The translations under genes were made by a program, and so were the position numbers. This document shows, in pieces, positions 43,017 to 52,795 of a stretch of 64,000 nucleotides of DNA; within the stretch, counting starts at the first letter, position 1; every line of letters starts with the position of its first letter. Source of the DNA: JAUVPB01 sp965223695 (lineage in GTDB: Bacteria; Actinomycetota; Thermoleophilia; Gaiellales; Gaiellaceae); assembly GCA_965223695.1 (NCBI GenBank), contig CBDCXJ010000024.1:186001-250000 (forward strand), read 5' to 3'. The notes under the pieces are model-generated. The model made no database searches. It had not been told where the DNA came from and was given only the letters and a program-made list of their open reading frames with translations.

Positions 43017-45212
43017 CTACCGCGACGACGCGTCGGCGGCCTCGGGATCGCTCCCACGCGCGACCGTGACGACGCTGTCCTTCGGCTCGATCGTGATCCC
43101 CGGCAGCAGCCGATCGAGCCAGCCCGGGATGTACCAGCTGCGCTCGTTGAGGATGTGCATGATCGCGGGCACGAGCGTCATCCGAACGATGAATGCGTCG
43201 ATCAGGATCGCGGCTCCGAGCCCGAGCCCGAACTCCTTGATCACCCGGTCGTCGCCGAGCATGAACGAGAGGAAGACGACGGCCATGATCGTGCCGGCTG
43301 CGACGACGACCCGTCCGATCGCGGCCATGCCGTTTCGGATGGCGAGCTGCGCCGCGTCGCCGCGCACGTATTCCTCCCTGATGCGGGACACGAGGAACAC
43401 CTCGTAGTCCATCGACAGGCCGAACAGGATCGCGAAGACGATGATCGGTAAGAACGACTCGATCGGGCCCGTTCGGTCGAGCCCGACGACGCCGATCGCC
43501 CAGCCGAACTGGAAGACGGCGATCAGGATTCCGAACGCCGCCAGCGCCGAGAGGAGCGTCGTGATCGACGCCTTCACGGCGATCACGATCGAGCGGAACG
43601 CCATCGAGAGAACCAGGAATGTGATGCCGATGACAACGAGCAGAAAGATGCCGAAGCGGTCGAAGATGCGATCGGCGATGTCGTCGAACGCCGCGGTTTG
43701 ACCACCGACGAAGGCGCGCGCAGGCGAGCCGGCCAGAGCGGCGGGGACAACGTCGTTGCGCAGCGTCTGAACGAGGTCACTCGTCTCCTCCGACTGAGGC
43801 GACGTATCGGGGAACGCGATGATCACGGCCGTATCACCGGCGTCGTTCAGCGCCGGGTCGGCGACGGAGGCGAGCCCTGGTGTCTCCCGGAAGGTTGCGA
43901 CGAGCGTCGTCGCTGCGTCCGGGTCGCCGGTCTGATCGACGGCGATCAGGAACGGGCCGTTGAAGCCCGCTCCGAACCCCTCGGCGAGCAGATCGTAAGC
44001 CTTGCGCGTCGTGGTGTCGGGAGGGTTCGTCCCAGCATCAGAGGAGCCGATCTGAACCCAGCCGAGCGGGAGCGCCAGAACTATCAGAAGGAGGAGCGTG
44101 GCAGCGCCGACAGCCCAGGCGTGGTTTGTGACGAAGCGGCTCCAGCCGGCGATCCAGGTGCGCTGCCGACCTTCGGGCGAATCGTCGCGCTCGCGTATGA
44201 ACGGCACCCGGCCGCTGTTGACCCGCGTGCCGAGCTTGCTGAGCAGTGCCGGCAGCAGCGTCACCGCCGCTAGCACGGCCACGAGCACCGTCATCGAAGC
44301 CGCGATTCCGAGCTTCGTGATGAAGTCGAGTCCGACGACGGCGAGAGCCAGGATCGAGATCGCCACGGTCAGGCCCGCGAATGCGACCGCCCGGCCGGCT
44401 GTGGCAGTCGCTGTGGCTGCGGCATCGGGTCCGCTCATGCCGTCCTGGAGCGCCTGTCTGAAGCGCGTGACGATGAACAGCGAGTAGTCGATCCCGACGG
44501 CGAGACCGAGCATGGTCGCCAAGACCGGAGTGATCGTGTTGAAGTTCGTAATGGCTGCCGCGATCGTCAGGAGCGAGAGGCCGAGCCCCACCGCAGCGAT
44601 CGCCATGATGATCGGCAGGCCCATTGCGATGATCGTCCCGAAGACGAAGAGCAGGATGATCGCGGCCGCGACGACACCGAGCAGTTCGCTCGTTCCGGTC
44701 TCCGGGCCTTCCGAGTTGAGGACGACCGGCCCGGTGTACTCGGCGCGCACGCTCGTGTCGGCCAGTGCCTCGTCGACGGCCTCGCGCATCGCGTCGACCG
44801 AGCTCAACTCGACTTCGAACGACTGCTGGTTGAACAACGCGTCAGCGAACGCGATCGTGCCGTCCTCGCTCAACGCGCCGTCGATGCCCTCGAAGGGTCG
44901 CCGACCTCGACGACGTCCTCGTTGGTGGAAGCAGCCGCCAGCGCCGCGTTGACCGCGTCACGCTGAGCGCCCTCGTCGAGCCGGCCGGCCTCGGTCGTCA
45001 GGACGATCTGTGCAGCCTCGCCCGCACGCGCCGGGAATCGCTCCTCGAGGAGATCGATCGCGCGCTGCGTGTCGGAGTTAGGGATTGTGAACTCGTCGAC
45101 GAGCGTGCCACCAGCCGATGCGCTTACGCCGATGATGATCACCGCGGCAACGATCCAGAGACCGATCACGCGCCATGGATGCCGCGCGCACGCGCGCGAG
45201 CTTGGTCAGCAT
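43017..45212 (-). CDS. MMPL/RND-family membrane transporter, frame interrupted twice near its N-terminus
   Basis: The C-terminal 618 residues, read from about 44873, are a clean RND/MMPL transporter with twelve-helix layout and blocks such as ATMLGLAVGIDYSLFIV, GLSMDYEVFLVSRIREEY and GAAILIDAFIVRMTLVPA. The N-terminal 99 residues (VDEFTIPNSDTQRAIDLLEERFP and VEVGDP) are in another frame; one base is missing near 44893. A second shift near 45194 joins the true start (MLTKLARVRA then HPWRVIGLWIV) behind GAGAGG at ATG 45212. Repaired, it gives 731 residues, the family's normal size. Assembly indels or recent decay are both possible. Confidence 0.83.
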
Positions 45213-45357
45213 GGCCTCTCTCGACCGATCTGCGCTTGTGCTTTCGTTCGGCATCTGCTGGGCGCTGCCACCCGTCCCGGGTGGCCGGCCGGCCTAGGCT
45301 ACAGACTCTACGCCAGCCGTTTGTCGCTAACGGGGTTTCTTCCTACACTGAGTCGAG

Positions 45358-47354
45358 ATGGCTGTGGCCGATCTGCGGAGCACTCGCGCGCTTTGTGTCG
45401 GAGCGCTTTCGGCTGGCGTCGCGCTTGCGATCGCCGGCGGCGCTCACGGCAACTTCTACATTGGCAACGACGGCAACAACACGATCAACGGCTCGCCGAC
45501 GATCGACATTCTGCGCGGGCTCGACAGCAATGACATCCTGCGTGGCCGGGGCCGCTCAGACACGCTTCACGGGGTAGCGGTGCTGACCGGCTCGAGGGCG
45601 GCGACGGTCGTGACATCCTCTTCGGTGGCCCGGGCGACGACTCGCTCTTCGGCGGCATCGACAACGACATCTTGCGTGGCGAGGGCGGGCGCGACACGCT
45701 CGCGGGCGAAGCAGGCAGAGACACGCTGCGCGGCGGCCCGGACGGCGACCGACTCGAGGGAGGCCCCGGGCCCGACACGCTCCATGGTGAGGGTGGACGC
45801 GATGTTCTGATCGGCGGTGCCGGCCCCGACGAGCTGCTCGGAGGCCCCGGCAACGACGATCTCGACGGCCAGGGCTCGAGAGACATCCTTCGAGGCGCTG
45901 GAGGCCGCGACACCGGCAGCGGCGGGGTCGGCAACGACACCATTGATCTCGGCGGCGGCCGCGATCGCGGCTTCGGAGGGCCCGGAAACGACACGCTGTT
46001 GCTCGGCGGCGGCAATGATCTCGCATCCGGCGGCGCTGGCAACGACAGCGTTGCGCTGGGCGCCGGCAACGATCGAGTGACTCACGACGTCTCCGAGAAC
46101 CGCAATGCGTGCGATTCGTACAACGGCGGGCCCGGCACTGACAGGCTCGAGCTGCTCGTCAGCGACGCGCTCCTGGCTGAGCTCGGCACGACGCGCGCGG
46201 CGATCGAGCAGCGCTTTGCCGGCAAGGCTCCAGGCAGAGTGAAGTTCGCGAGCCTTGGTTTCAAGCTGACGGTTACCGGCTTCGAGCAGCTCGAGGTGAA
46301 GGTTCCAACGGTCGACGTCGTCGTCGCCAACCAGCAGGAGGATGGCGTCCGGTTGCTCGTTAACCCGGGCACCGGAAAGCTCAAGCCAGGCGCGAGGAGC
46401 CCGGTCGAGGACGATCCGCTCGATCTCGCGGTCGGCGACCTCGACAACGACGGCCACCTCGACGTCGTGGCTGCAAACCGCGTTGCCGGGTCGGTTCAGG
46501 TGCTGCGCAACACCGCGTCCGCCGGCGCTGGCGGTACGCGTGGGCTAAAGGCCGATCATCAGGTCAGGCTCGGCAGCTTCACGAGCGCAGTGGCGCTCGC
46601 CGACTTCGACCAGCGACGCGGGCTCGACGTGATCGCTACCAACCAGGCGAGCGGGACCGTGCAGATCGCACACAACAATGGCATAGGGGAGCTGCTCCCG
46701 CGGAAGGCGCTCAAGGTCGGCGGCGAGCCGAACGACGTCGCGGTCGCCGACTTCGACGGCGCCGGCGGTCCCGATGCGGTCGTGACCAATCAGCAGACGG
46801 ACACCGTCCACCTGCTCCTCAACAAGGGTGGGGGTGGACTCACGCGTCACGTCGACATTCCCGTAGGCGATTTCCCGCGCGCGATTGCCACCGGCGACCT
46901 CGATGGCAACGGCCTGCCCGATGCAGTGGTTGTCCACTTTCTGGCGGGAACGGTGCAGGTCTTGTTGAACACCGGGACCGGCGCGCTCCTCGCACCGCAG
47001 GCACCGATCGCGATCGGCGGCCGTCCGGTCGCGCTCGCCATCGGCGAGCTCGACGGAAGCCCGGGCGTTGATGTCGCGGTCGCGCAGTCCGAGTCGGGCA
47101 CTCTCCAGCTGCTCGCCAACAACGGCCTCGGTGGGTTGACACCGCTCGTCGCGATCAGCGTCGGCGCGTTCCCAAGTGCTGTCGCAGTCGGCGATCTCGA
47201 CGGCGACACCATCAACGAGATCGTCGTGGCGAACGGTGACGATGGCACCGTCCAGGTCGTTCGGCGCCTCCCGGGCGGGTTCGTCCCGCGCAAGGCGATC
47301 AAGGTGGGCAGCGACCCGGTCGCGCTCGTCATCGGCGACTTTGACGGAAGGTAG
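45358..47354 (+). CDS. Secreted RTX/hemolysin-type and FG-GAP repeat protein A, frame interrupted near 45570
   Basis: The product begins at the ATG at 45358 with a signal peptide (ALCVGALSAGVALAIAGGAHG). Residues about 35-235 are glycine/aspartate nonapeptides of the GGxGxDxL type expected to bind calcium in a beta-roll. After about residue 300, seven or so FG-GAP/VCBS-type blades follow (DVVVANQQEDGVRLLVNPGTG, DAVVTNQQTDTVHLLLNK). One base is missing within HGGSGADRLEGG, between frames at about 45570; repaired length is 665 residues. It is a paralogue of the minus-strand gene at 48775. Probably an extracellular or surface protein. Confidence 0.82.
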
Positions 47355-47409
47355 TCGCTTCGCGACTACCTTCCGAGAATTCCGAGCAGCTGCGCAGCTG
47401 CTCGTTCTC
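47346..47409. terminator. Two-hairpin module at the end of RTX paralogue A
   Basis: The first stem is GGAAGGTAGTCGC (47346-47358) with GCGACTACCTTCC (47362-47374) around TTC, a perfect 13-bp hairpin spanning the stop codon. The second is a 10+10 palindrome GAGCAGCTGC/GCAGCTGCTC (47384-47403) enclosed by GAGAA (47375-47379) and TTCTC (47405-47409). The same two elements occur in inverted order at the end of paralogue B. Probably a bidirectional terminator. Confidence 0.55.
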
Positions 47410-47439
47410 GTCGCAGAGCCCACCGGCCTGGCGCAGCGC

Positions 47440-48036
47440 CTAGGGCTCCATTGGACCAGGTGGGGCGGGCGGAGCGCTCGCGGCCGCCTCGATTAGGCGC
47501 CCGATCAACTCGGCTGCGTCCTGGCTCGTGATCAGTAGCTCCCTCGACTCGGGCACGAGGAACCCGTCGGCGACGAGCGCGTCGATGAACTGGCGCAGCG
47601 GATCGAAGAAGCCGTCAACGTTGAGGATCCCAAGCGGCTTTGCGTGTATGCCGAGGTGGGCCCATGTCCAGACCTCGAAGAGCTCCTCGAGCGTGCCGAT
47701 CCCGCCGGGCATCGTGATGAACGCGTCCGAGAGCTCGGCCATGGCTGCTTTGCGCTCATGCATCGAGCCGACCACCCGCAACTCTGTCAGAGCCTGGTGG
47801 GCCAGTTCCCGCCGCAGGAGGCTCTCTGGGATCACACCTATGGCCTCGCCGCCGGCTGCGAGCGCCCCTTCGGCTAGGGCGCCCATGACGCCGATGTTCG
47901 CACCTCCGTAGACGACGCCGATTCCACGTGACGCGAGCAGCTCACCCAGTGCGCGGGCGGTCGTTGTGAACAGCGGGTTCTCACCCGGCCGCGACCCGCA
48001 GAAGACGCAGACACGCTCGATCGTCTGGGCGTGCAC
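47440..48036 (-). CDS. LOG family protein (TIGR00730-type, nucleoside 5'-monophosphate phosphoribohydrolase-like)
   Basis: This is a 198-residue Rossmann-fold protein with the family signature PGGIGTLEELFEVWTW (PGGxGTxxE) and GVYGG-like VVYGGANIGVMGALA. Plant and bacterial LOG proteins release free cytokinin bases from nucleotides; in bacteria the role is often purine salvage or signalling. A GTG start at 48036 is used. It is divergent from the NUDIX gene, with 60 bases between starts, and both are enclosed by the two RTX paralogues. Confidence 0.9.
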   Translation of the reverse strand: MHAQTIERVCVFCGSRPGENPLFTTTARALGELLASRGIGVVYGGANIGVMGALAEGALAAGGEAIGVIPESLLRRELAHQALTELRVVGSMHERKAAMAELSDAFITMPGGIGTLEELFEVWTWAHLGIHAKPLGILNVDGFFDPLRQFIDALVADGFLVPESRELLITSQDAAELIGRLIEAAASAPPAPPGPMEP

Positions 48037-48096
48037 AACCCGGCCACCTTAGACGGTTGCGTCCGGCACAATCCGCCGTCGGGCACAATCCGACGC

Positions 48097-48693
48097 GTGG
48101 CGCACGCAGGAGCGGAGGAGGCAGCGGGCGGGCGCGCGTTGCAGTTTCCGACGCGCGAGGTGCTCAGACGCGAGCTGGCAGCGAGGCCAGTGCCGACGCT
48201 CGATGCCGCCGAGCGCTCGGCAGCGGTGCTGATCTGCCTTCACGACGACGAGATCCTGCTCGTGAAGCGTCGTACCGACCCGCGAGACAGATGGTCGGGA
48301 CATATCGGGCTGCCCGGTGGTCGTCACGAAGATGTCGACGACGATCTCCTTGCGACAGCACTGCGCGAGACGAACGAGGAGCTCGGATTCCATGCCCCTG
48401 CCGAGGGGCGAATCCTCGGTCCACTCGGCACCTACCTCGCGCGGCATCGTCGCCCCGACGATCTCGCGATCGGGGTTTTCGTTGCCGAGCTCGCGTCGAG
48501 ACCGTCCCTCGTCCTTTCAGCCGAGATCGACGCGGCCCACTGGATCCAGCTCACCGCGCTCGAGCAGACCCAGGCGGTCGTTCCCGAGAAGGACGAGCCG
48601 GTCCCCGCCTACACGCCGCGTTCCGGCGACGCTGAGCTCATCGTCTGGGGAATCACCTACGGCATCCTCGAGCGCCTACGAGCTCTGGACTAG
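48097..48693 (+). CDS. NUDIX hydrolase (CoA diphosphatase-like)
   Basis: This 198-residue protein has LPGGRHEDVDDDLLATALRETNEELGF, the NUDIX box of the CoA pyrophosphatase subgroup (REUxEExGU intact, the first Glu of the box replaced by Asp-rich sequence). The N-terminal RRELAARPVP and the LGPLGTYLARH loop fit the NudL type. The GTG at 48097 is the likely start; the frame is open upstream but starts inside the LOG gene. It would hydrolyse CoA or another nucleoside diphosphate derivative. Confidence 0.82.
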   Translation: MAHAGAEEAAGGRALQFPTREVLRRELAARPVPTLDAAERSAAVLICLHDDEILLVKRRTDPRDRWSGHIGLPGGRHEDVDDDLLATALRETNEELGFHAPAEGRILGPLGTYLARHRRPDDLAIGVFVAELASRPSLVLSAEIDAAHWIQLTALEQTQAVVPEKDEPVPAYTPRSGDAELIVWGITYGILERLRALD

Positions 48694-48720
48694 AGCCCAG
48701 CTGGCTCGCCCAGCTCCCAC

Positions 48721-48779
48721 GAGAACGACAGCTGCGCAGCAGCTAGGCGTTCTCGAAAGGTAGTCGCGAAGCGACTACC
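48721..48779. terminator. Two-hairpin module at the end of RTX paralogue B
   Basis: The first hairpin has GAGAACG (48721-48727) and CGTTCTC (48748-48754) outside AGCTGC-GCA-GCAGCT. The second is GGTAGTCGC-GAA-GCGACTACC (48759-48779), the same nine-base stem as in the module after paralogue A, in opposite orientation. The second stem overlaps the stop codon of the minus-strand gene. It may terminate transcription from both the NUDIX and the RTX side. Confidence 0.55.
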
Positions 48780-50513
48780 CGCCGTCAAAGTTGCCGATGC
48801 CGACGAACGTCGGCGAGCCGCCGGCCTTGCGGCTGCGATTCTCGATCAGGCCACCGGCGCCGTCGTTTCGCAGGATCTGGACGAGCGAGAGCGCTGGTGA
48901 GGCCAGCAGCGTGTCTGGCCCAGGCTTGTTGTCGAGGTGCGCTATGACGAACGACGAGCTTCCCGCTGCCGCCACCGCCGCGAGCGGATTCAGCCCGCCG
49001 GATCCATCGTTGAGGAAGACCTGGATCGCTCCGTCTGTCCGCACGACGACGTCGCGCCCGTTGGTGGCGTCCATGTCGCCGAGCGAGACATCGACGGCGG
49101 GGCCGGCGATCGCCAGGGGCGCATTGCCCGCGAGGTTGCCGGAGCCGTCGTTCTCGAACACCTGAACGCTGGCGGAGCCGGCGATCGCCACGTCCGCACC
49201 GGGCTGGCCGTTGAGCTCGCCCGCAGCCAGCACCGTCGCCCCGGTCGCGACCGGTTGAGCCGGCTGTGCGACCAGATTGCCTGCGCCGTCGTTGAGGAGA
49301 ACCGTGAGCGTGCTCGCGCTCGGGCTGACGGCGAGCACGTCCAGACCGTTGACCCCATCGATGTCGGCGATCGCGACGTCACTCGGCGCCGGGCCGACCG
49401 GGTAGGTCTTTCCAGCGACCAGCTCACCATCGTTAGCGTTGAGGACCTGCACCGTGTTGTCGCCCGAGTTGGCGACGACGACCTCCGGGTGCTGGTCGCC
49501 GCGCAGGTTGCCGGCGGCGAGCGCACTCGGGTTCGAGCCGACCTTCACCGGGCCCTCACGCCGCAGCTGACCCTGGCCGTTGTTGGCGAGCAGCTCAACC
49601 GTGCTCTTGGCGTTGCTCGCAACGATGACATCGGGCCCACCTCGGATGTCGATGTCCGCTGTGATCATCGCCGACGGGTCCTTCTGGACCTTGACGGGCT
49701 TCAGCGATCTGATCTTGCCCGACGGCAGGTTGAAGAAGATCTGTACCTGGCTCTTTGCTCTCTGGACCACCGCGAAGTCGAGCGTGCGCTCTGCCGTGAT
49801 CATGATCTCTTCGAAGCCGATTGCCGTGAGCTTCAGCCCAATCTCGTTGAACGTCACCCGGCCTGAGCCGACCTCGGCGTCGAACACCGCTTCGATCTCG
49901 GGCATCGTGAGATCAAGGTCGACGAGCGTCTGGCGATCGGCGAATATCGACAGGATGTCGTGGCCTGGGCCGCCCTCGTAGCGGTCGCGAACGCCGAGGT
50001 TCGCGGCGATCGAGTACTCGCCGACGTCGTCGCCCCTGCCGAGGCGGACGATGTCCTTGCCCTCGTCGCCGGCGCCCTCATCGGGGCCGCGGCGGCCTGC
50101 CAGCACGTCTTTGCCGAGGCCGCCCTGGAGCGTGTCGCTGCCCTTTCCTCCGAGCAGGATGTCGTTGCCCTCGTCGCCGCGGAGCGTGTCGTTGTCGGCG
50201 TCGCCTTGCAGCTTGTCGCGGCCCTGGCCGCCCTCGAGCAGATCGTTCCGGGGCCGCCGCTTGCTGTGTCGCGCCCCACGCCCGCCTCAATCGTGTCGTT
50301 GCCCGGACCACCAGCGATGCGGTCGTTGCCTCGCGCGCCAGTGATCTCGTCGTCGCCGTTGAGCGCGCGGATCAGGTCGTTCTGGGGGGAGCCCTTGAGG
50401 ACGTCGTCCTTTGGCCCGCCGGTGATCACGGCTGCGCCAGCCAGGCCAACGATGGCGAGCGCGCTCGCGAGCACGCAGATCGATACGACACTGCCCCTTA
50501 CGACTGGCCGCAT
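48775..50513 (-). CDS. Secreted RTX/hemolysin-type and FG-GAP repeat protein B, frame interrupted near 50258
   Basis: The ATG at 50513 opens a signal peptide (VSICVLASALAIVGLAGAAV) and RTX-type nonapeptides (GGPKDDVLKGSPQNDLI, GGPGNDTIEAG). One base is missing near 50258 inside GGP-GNDLLEGG; after repair the same repeats go on (LQGGLGKDVLAGRRGPDEG). A propeller of FG-GAP/VCBS-like repeats then follows (DVIVASNAKSTVELLANNGQG, EVVVANSGDNTVQVLN). Repaired length is 579 residues. It mirrors paralogue A across the LOG/NUDIX pair, so the two arose by an inverted duplication or an inversion of a tandem pair. Confidence 0.82.
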
Positions 50514-50629
50514 TCTGTTTCTGAGTCTAGGGATGACCGGCGACGGCTTCAAGCCGAAGCCCGAGCGGCCAGCGGTGAAGGGCAGCCGCCCTGCGGAGGG
50601 CGTCGTCCGCGCCGTCTACTATCGAACAC

Positions 50630-52726
50630 ATGTTCGTATCAGATCCGGGGTCAGCCGGCGCCGTCGCGACGTCTCCCGACGGGCTAAACGAGGGCCAGCT
50701 CGCCGCGGTGCGACACAGCGGGTCGCCGCTTGTCATCGTCGCGGGTGCCGGCACCGGCAAGACGCGCACGCTCGTCGCTCGCGTCGCCCATCTCGTCAAC
50801 GAAGGCGTTGATCCCGAGCGGCTTCTGCTGCTCACGTTCTCGCGGCGTGCCGCCCAGGAGATGATCGATCGGGTCGGCAACGCGACCGAGCGCCGGGCCG
50901 CTGCCCGGATCTGGGGTGGCACGTTCCACGCGATCGCGAACCGTCTGCTGCGAGTGCACGGCGAGGCGGTCGGCCTGGCGCCGTCGTTCACCGTGCTCGA
51001 CCAGGGCGACGCGACCGATCTCTTCGGGCTCGTCCGTGCCGAGCAGGGCAGCGCGACGACCGGGAGGCGATTTCCCCGCCCCGACACCATTGCCACGATC
51101 TACTCGCGCGTCGTGAATGCACAAGCTGCGCTCGACGACGTCTTGCGCGACCACTTCCCCTGGTGTGCCGAGCACGCCGACGCGCTCCGCGTGCTGTTTC
51201 GCGCCTACACAGAGCGCAAGCGCGCCGTCAACGTCCTCGACTACGACGACCTACTGCTCTTCTGGCGGGCTCTCATTCGCTCGGCCGAGGCTGGTCCGCG
51301 CGTGCGCGCACGCTTCGACCACGTTCTCGTCGACGAGTACCAGGACACCAACCGCATCCAGGCCGAGATCGTGGCCGAGCTGGCCGCTCCCGACGACAAC
51401 GTGACCGTCGTCGGCGACGACGCGCAGGCGATCTACGGGTTTCGCGCGGCGACGGTCGAGAACCTCCGTAACGTACGCGAGACCTGGCCGAGCGCCGAGG
51501 TCGTCACGCTCGACCAGAACTATCGCTCGACGATGCCGATCCTCGGCGTCGCCAACGAGTTGCTCGCACAGTCGCCAGACGCCCTCGAGAAACACCTGTG
51601 GAGTCCGCGGCACGGCGCGACGCGGCCCGTACTCGTTGCCTGCGCCGACGAGGCGGCGCAATCGACCTGGATCGCCGAGCGCGTGCTCGAGCTGCGCGAG
51701 CAGGGCGTCGACCTGACCGAGCAGGCGATCCTCTTTCGCACGTCGCACCACAGCGACCATCTCGAGCTCGAGCTCACGCGACGCAAGATTCCGTTCGTCA
51801 AGTACGGCGGCCTCAAGTTTCTCGAGTCGGCGCACGTCAAGGATCTCGTGGCGCTTCTGCGCCTACTCGAGAACGGCCAGGACGAGCTTGCCTGGTCGCG
51901 CGTGCTCGGCGGCCTCGAGGGCGTCGGGCCGGCGACCACACGCCGTGTCCTCGGCGAGCTCGGCGTCGGCTCGGCCGCGCCGGGTGATCCGCTCACGCGC
52001 TTCCTCGAGGACGGCGAGGACGAGGTCAAGCTGCCCGGCGCCGCGGCGGCTGACGCGCGCCTGCTACGCGATGCGCTCTACGACTGCGCGAGCGGTGGCG
52101 TCGATGACTCGGTGAAGGCGCAGGTCGAGCGGTTGCGCGAGTACTGCACCGATGTGTTCCCGCGCCGCTACTCGAACAGCGCGGCGCGGCTCGCCGACCT
52201 CGACCAGCTCGCGGTCAGCGCCAGCGGCTACACCGACCGCGAGCGCTTTCTCACCGAGCTCGTCCTCGACCCGCCCGAGCGAACCGGTGACTGGGCCGGC
52301 CCGCCGCACCTCGACGACGAGTACCTCACCCTCTCGACCATTCACTCGGCCAAGGGGCTCGAGTGGCGGGCCGTGACGGTGCTTCACGCCGCTGACGGCA
52401 ACATTCCGTCGGACATGGCACTCAACGAGCCGGACGGGCTCGACGAGGAGCTTCGGCTTCTCTACGTCGCGATGACGCGGGCGAAGGACTACCTGCACGT
52501 GACCTGGCCGCTGCGCTTTCACCTGCGCCGCTACGGGCGCGACGATCGCCACCTGTACGCGCAGATCAGCCGCTTCCTCGACCCTATGCGGGCAAGCTTC
52601 GACGAGGTCGCGACCGAGGTCGCTGCAGTCGGTGCCGGCGCCGATCGCGACGAGCTCGGCGTACCGCTGGTGGGGTCGAAGCTCAGTGAGGAGGTCGACG
52701 CGCTTCTCGACGACCTGCTGCGCTAG
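50630..52726 (+). CDS. ATP-dependent helicase, UvrD/PcrA-type (superfamily 1)
   Basis: This 698-residue helicase carries the SF1A motifs in order: Walker A AGAGTGKT (about residues 39-46), LLTFSRRAAQEMIDR, VDEYQDTN (motif II), VGDDAQAIYGFRAA (III), DQNYRST (IV), TIHSAKGLEWRAVTV (V) and VAMTRAKDYLHV (VI). It should unwind DNA 3'-5', in repair or in restart of stalled replication. The start ATG at 50630 lies 116 bases after the RTX gene start, in opposite direction. Confidence 0.93.
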   Translation: MFVSDPGSAGAVATSPDGLNEGQLAAVRHSGSPLVIVAGAGTGKTRTLVARVAHLVNEGVDPERLLLLTFSRRAAQEMIDRVGNATERRAAARIWGGTFHAIANRLLRVHGEAVGLAPSFTVLDQGDATDLFGLVRAEQGSATTGRRFPRPDTIATIYSRVVNAQAALDDVLRDHFPWCAEHADALRVLFRAYTERKRAVNVLDYDDLLLFWRALIRSAEAGPRVRARFDHVLVDEYQDTNRIQAEIVAELAAPDDNVTVVGDDAQAIYGFRAATVENLRNVRETWPSAEVVTLDQNYRSTMPILGVANELLAQSPDALEKHLWSPRHGATRPVLVACADEAAQSTWIAERVLELREQGVDLTEQAILFRTSHHSDHLELELTRRKIPFVKYGGLKFLESAHVKDLVALLRLLENGQDELAWSRVLGGLEGVGPATTRRVLGELGVGSAAPGDPLTRFLEDGEDEVKLPGAAAADARLLRDALYDCASGGVDDSVKAQVERLREYCTDVFPRRYSNSAARLADLDQLAVSASGYTDRERFLTELVLDPPERTGDWAGPPHLDDEYLTLSTIHSAKGLEWRAVTVLHAADGNIPSDMALNEPDGLDEELRLLYVAMTRAKDYLHVTWPLRFHLRRYGRDDRHLYAQISRFLDPMRASFDEVATEVAAVGAGADRDELGVPLVGSKLSEEVDALLDDLLR

Positions 52727-52728
52727 CG

Positions 52729-52795
52729 GCTCCGCTTCGCGGAGCTTGGGACTTTGCTGCGCAAAGTCCAGGCTCAGTCCGGGACAGTCCCGGAC
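52729..52795. terminator. Three adjacent hairpins between convergent genes
   Basis: Stems are GCTCCGC/GCGGAGC with a TTC loop (52729-52745), GGACTTTGC/GCAAAGTCC with a TGC loop (52749-52769), and GTCCGGGA/TCCCGGAC with a CAG loop (52777-52795). They fill the gap between the helicase and AcuI-like genes, and the last overlaps the AcuI stop codon. A composite bidirectional terminator is likely. Confidence 0.5.

Noticed and set aside
48064..48092. Two direct copies of GGCACAATCCG in the LOG/NUDIX gap as an operator
   Set aside because: Only two copies, no symmetry and partial overlap with leader sequence; too little evidence.
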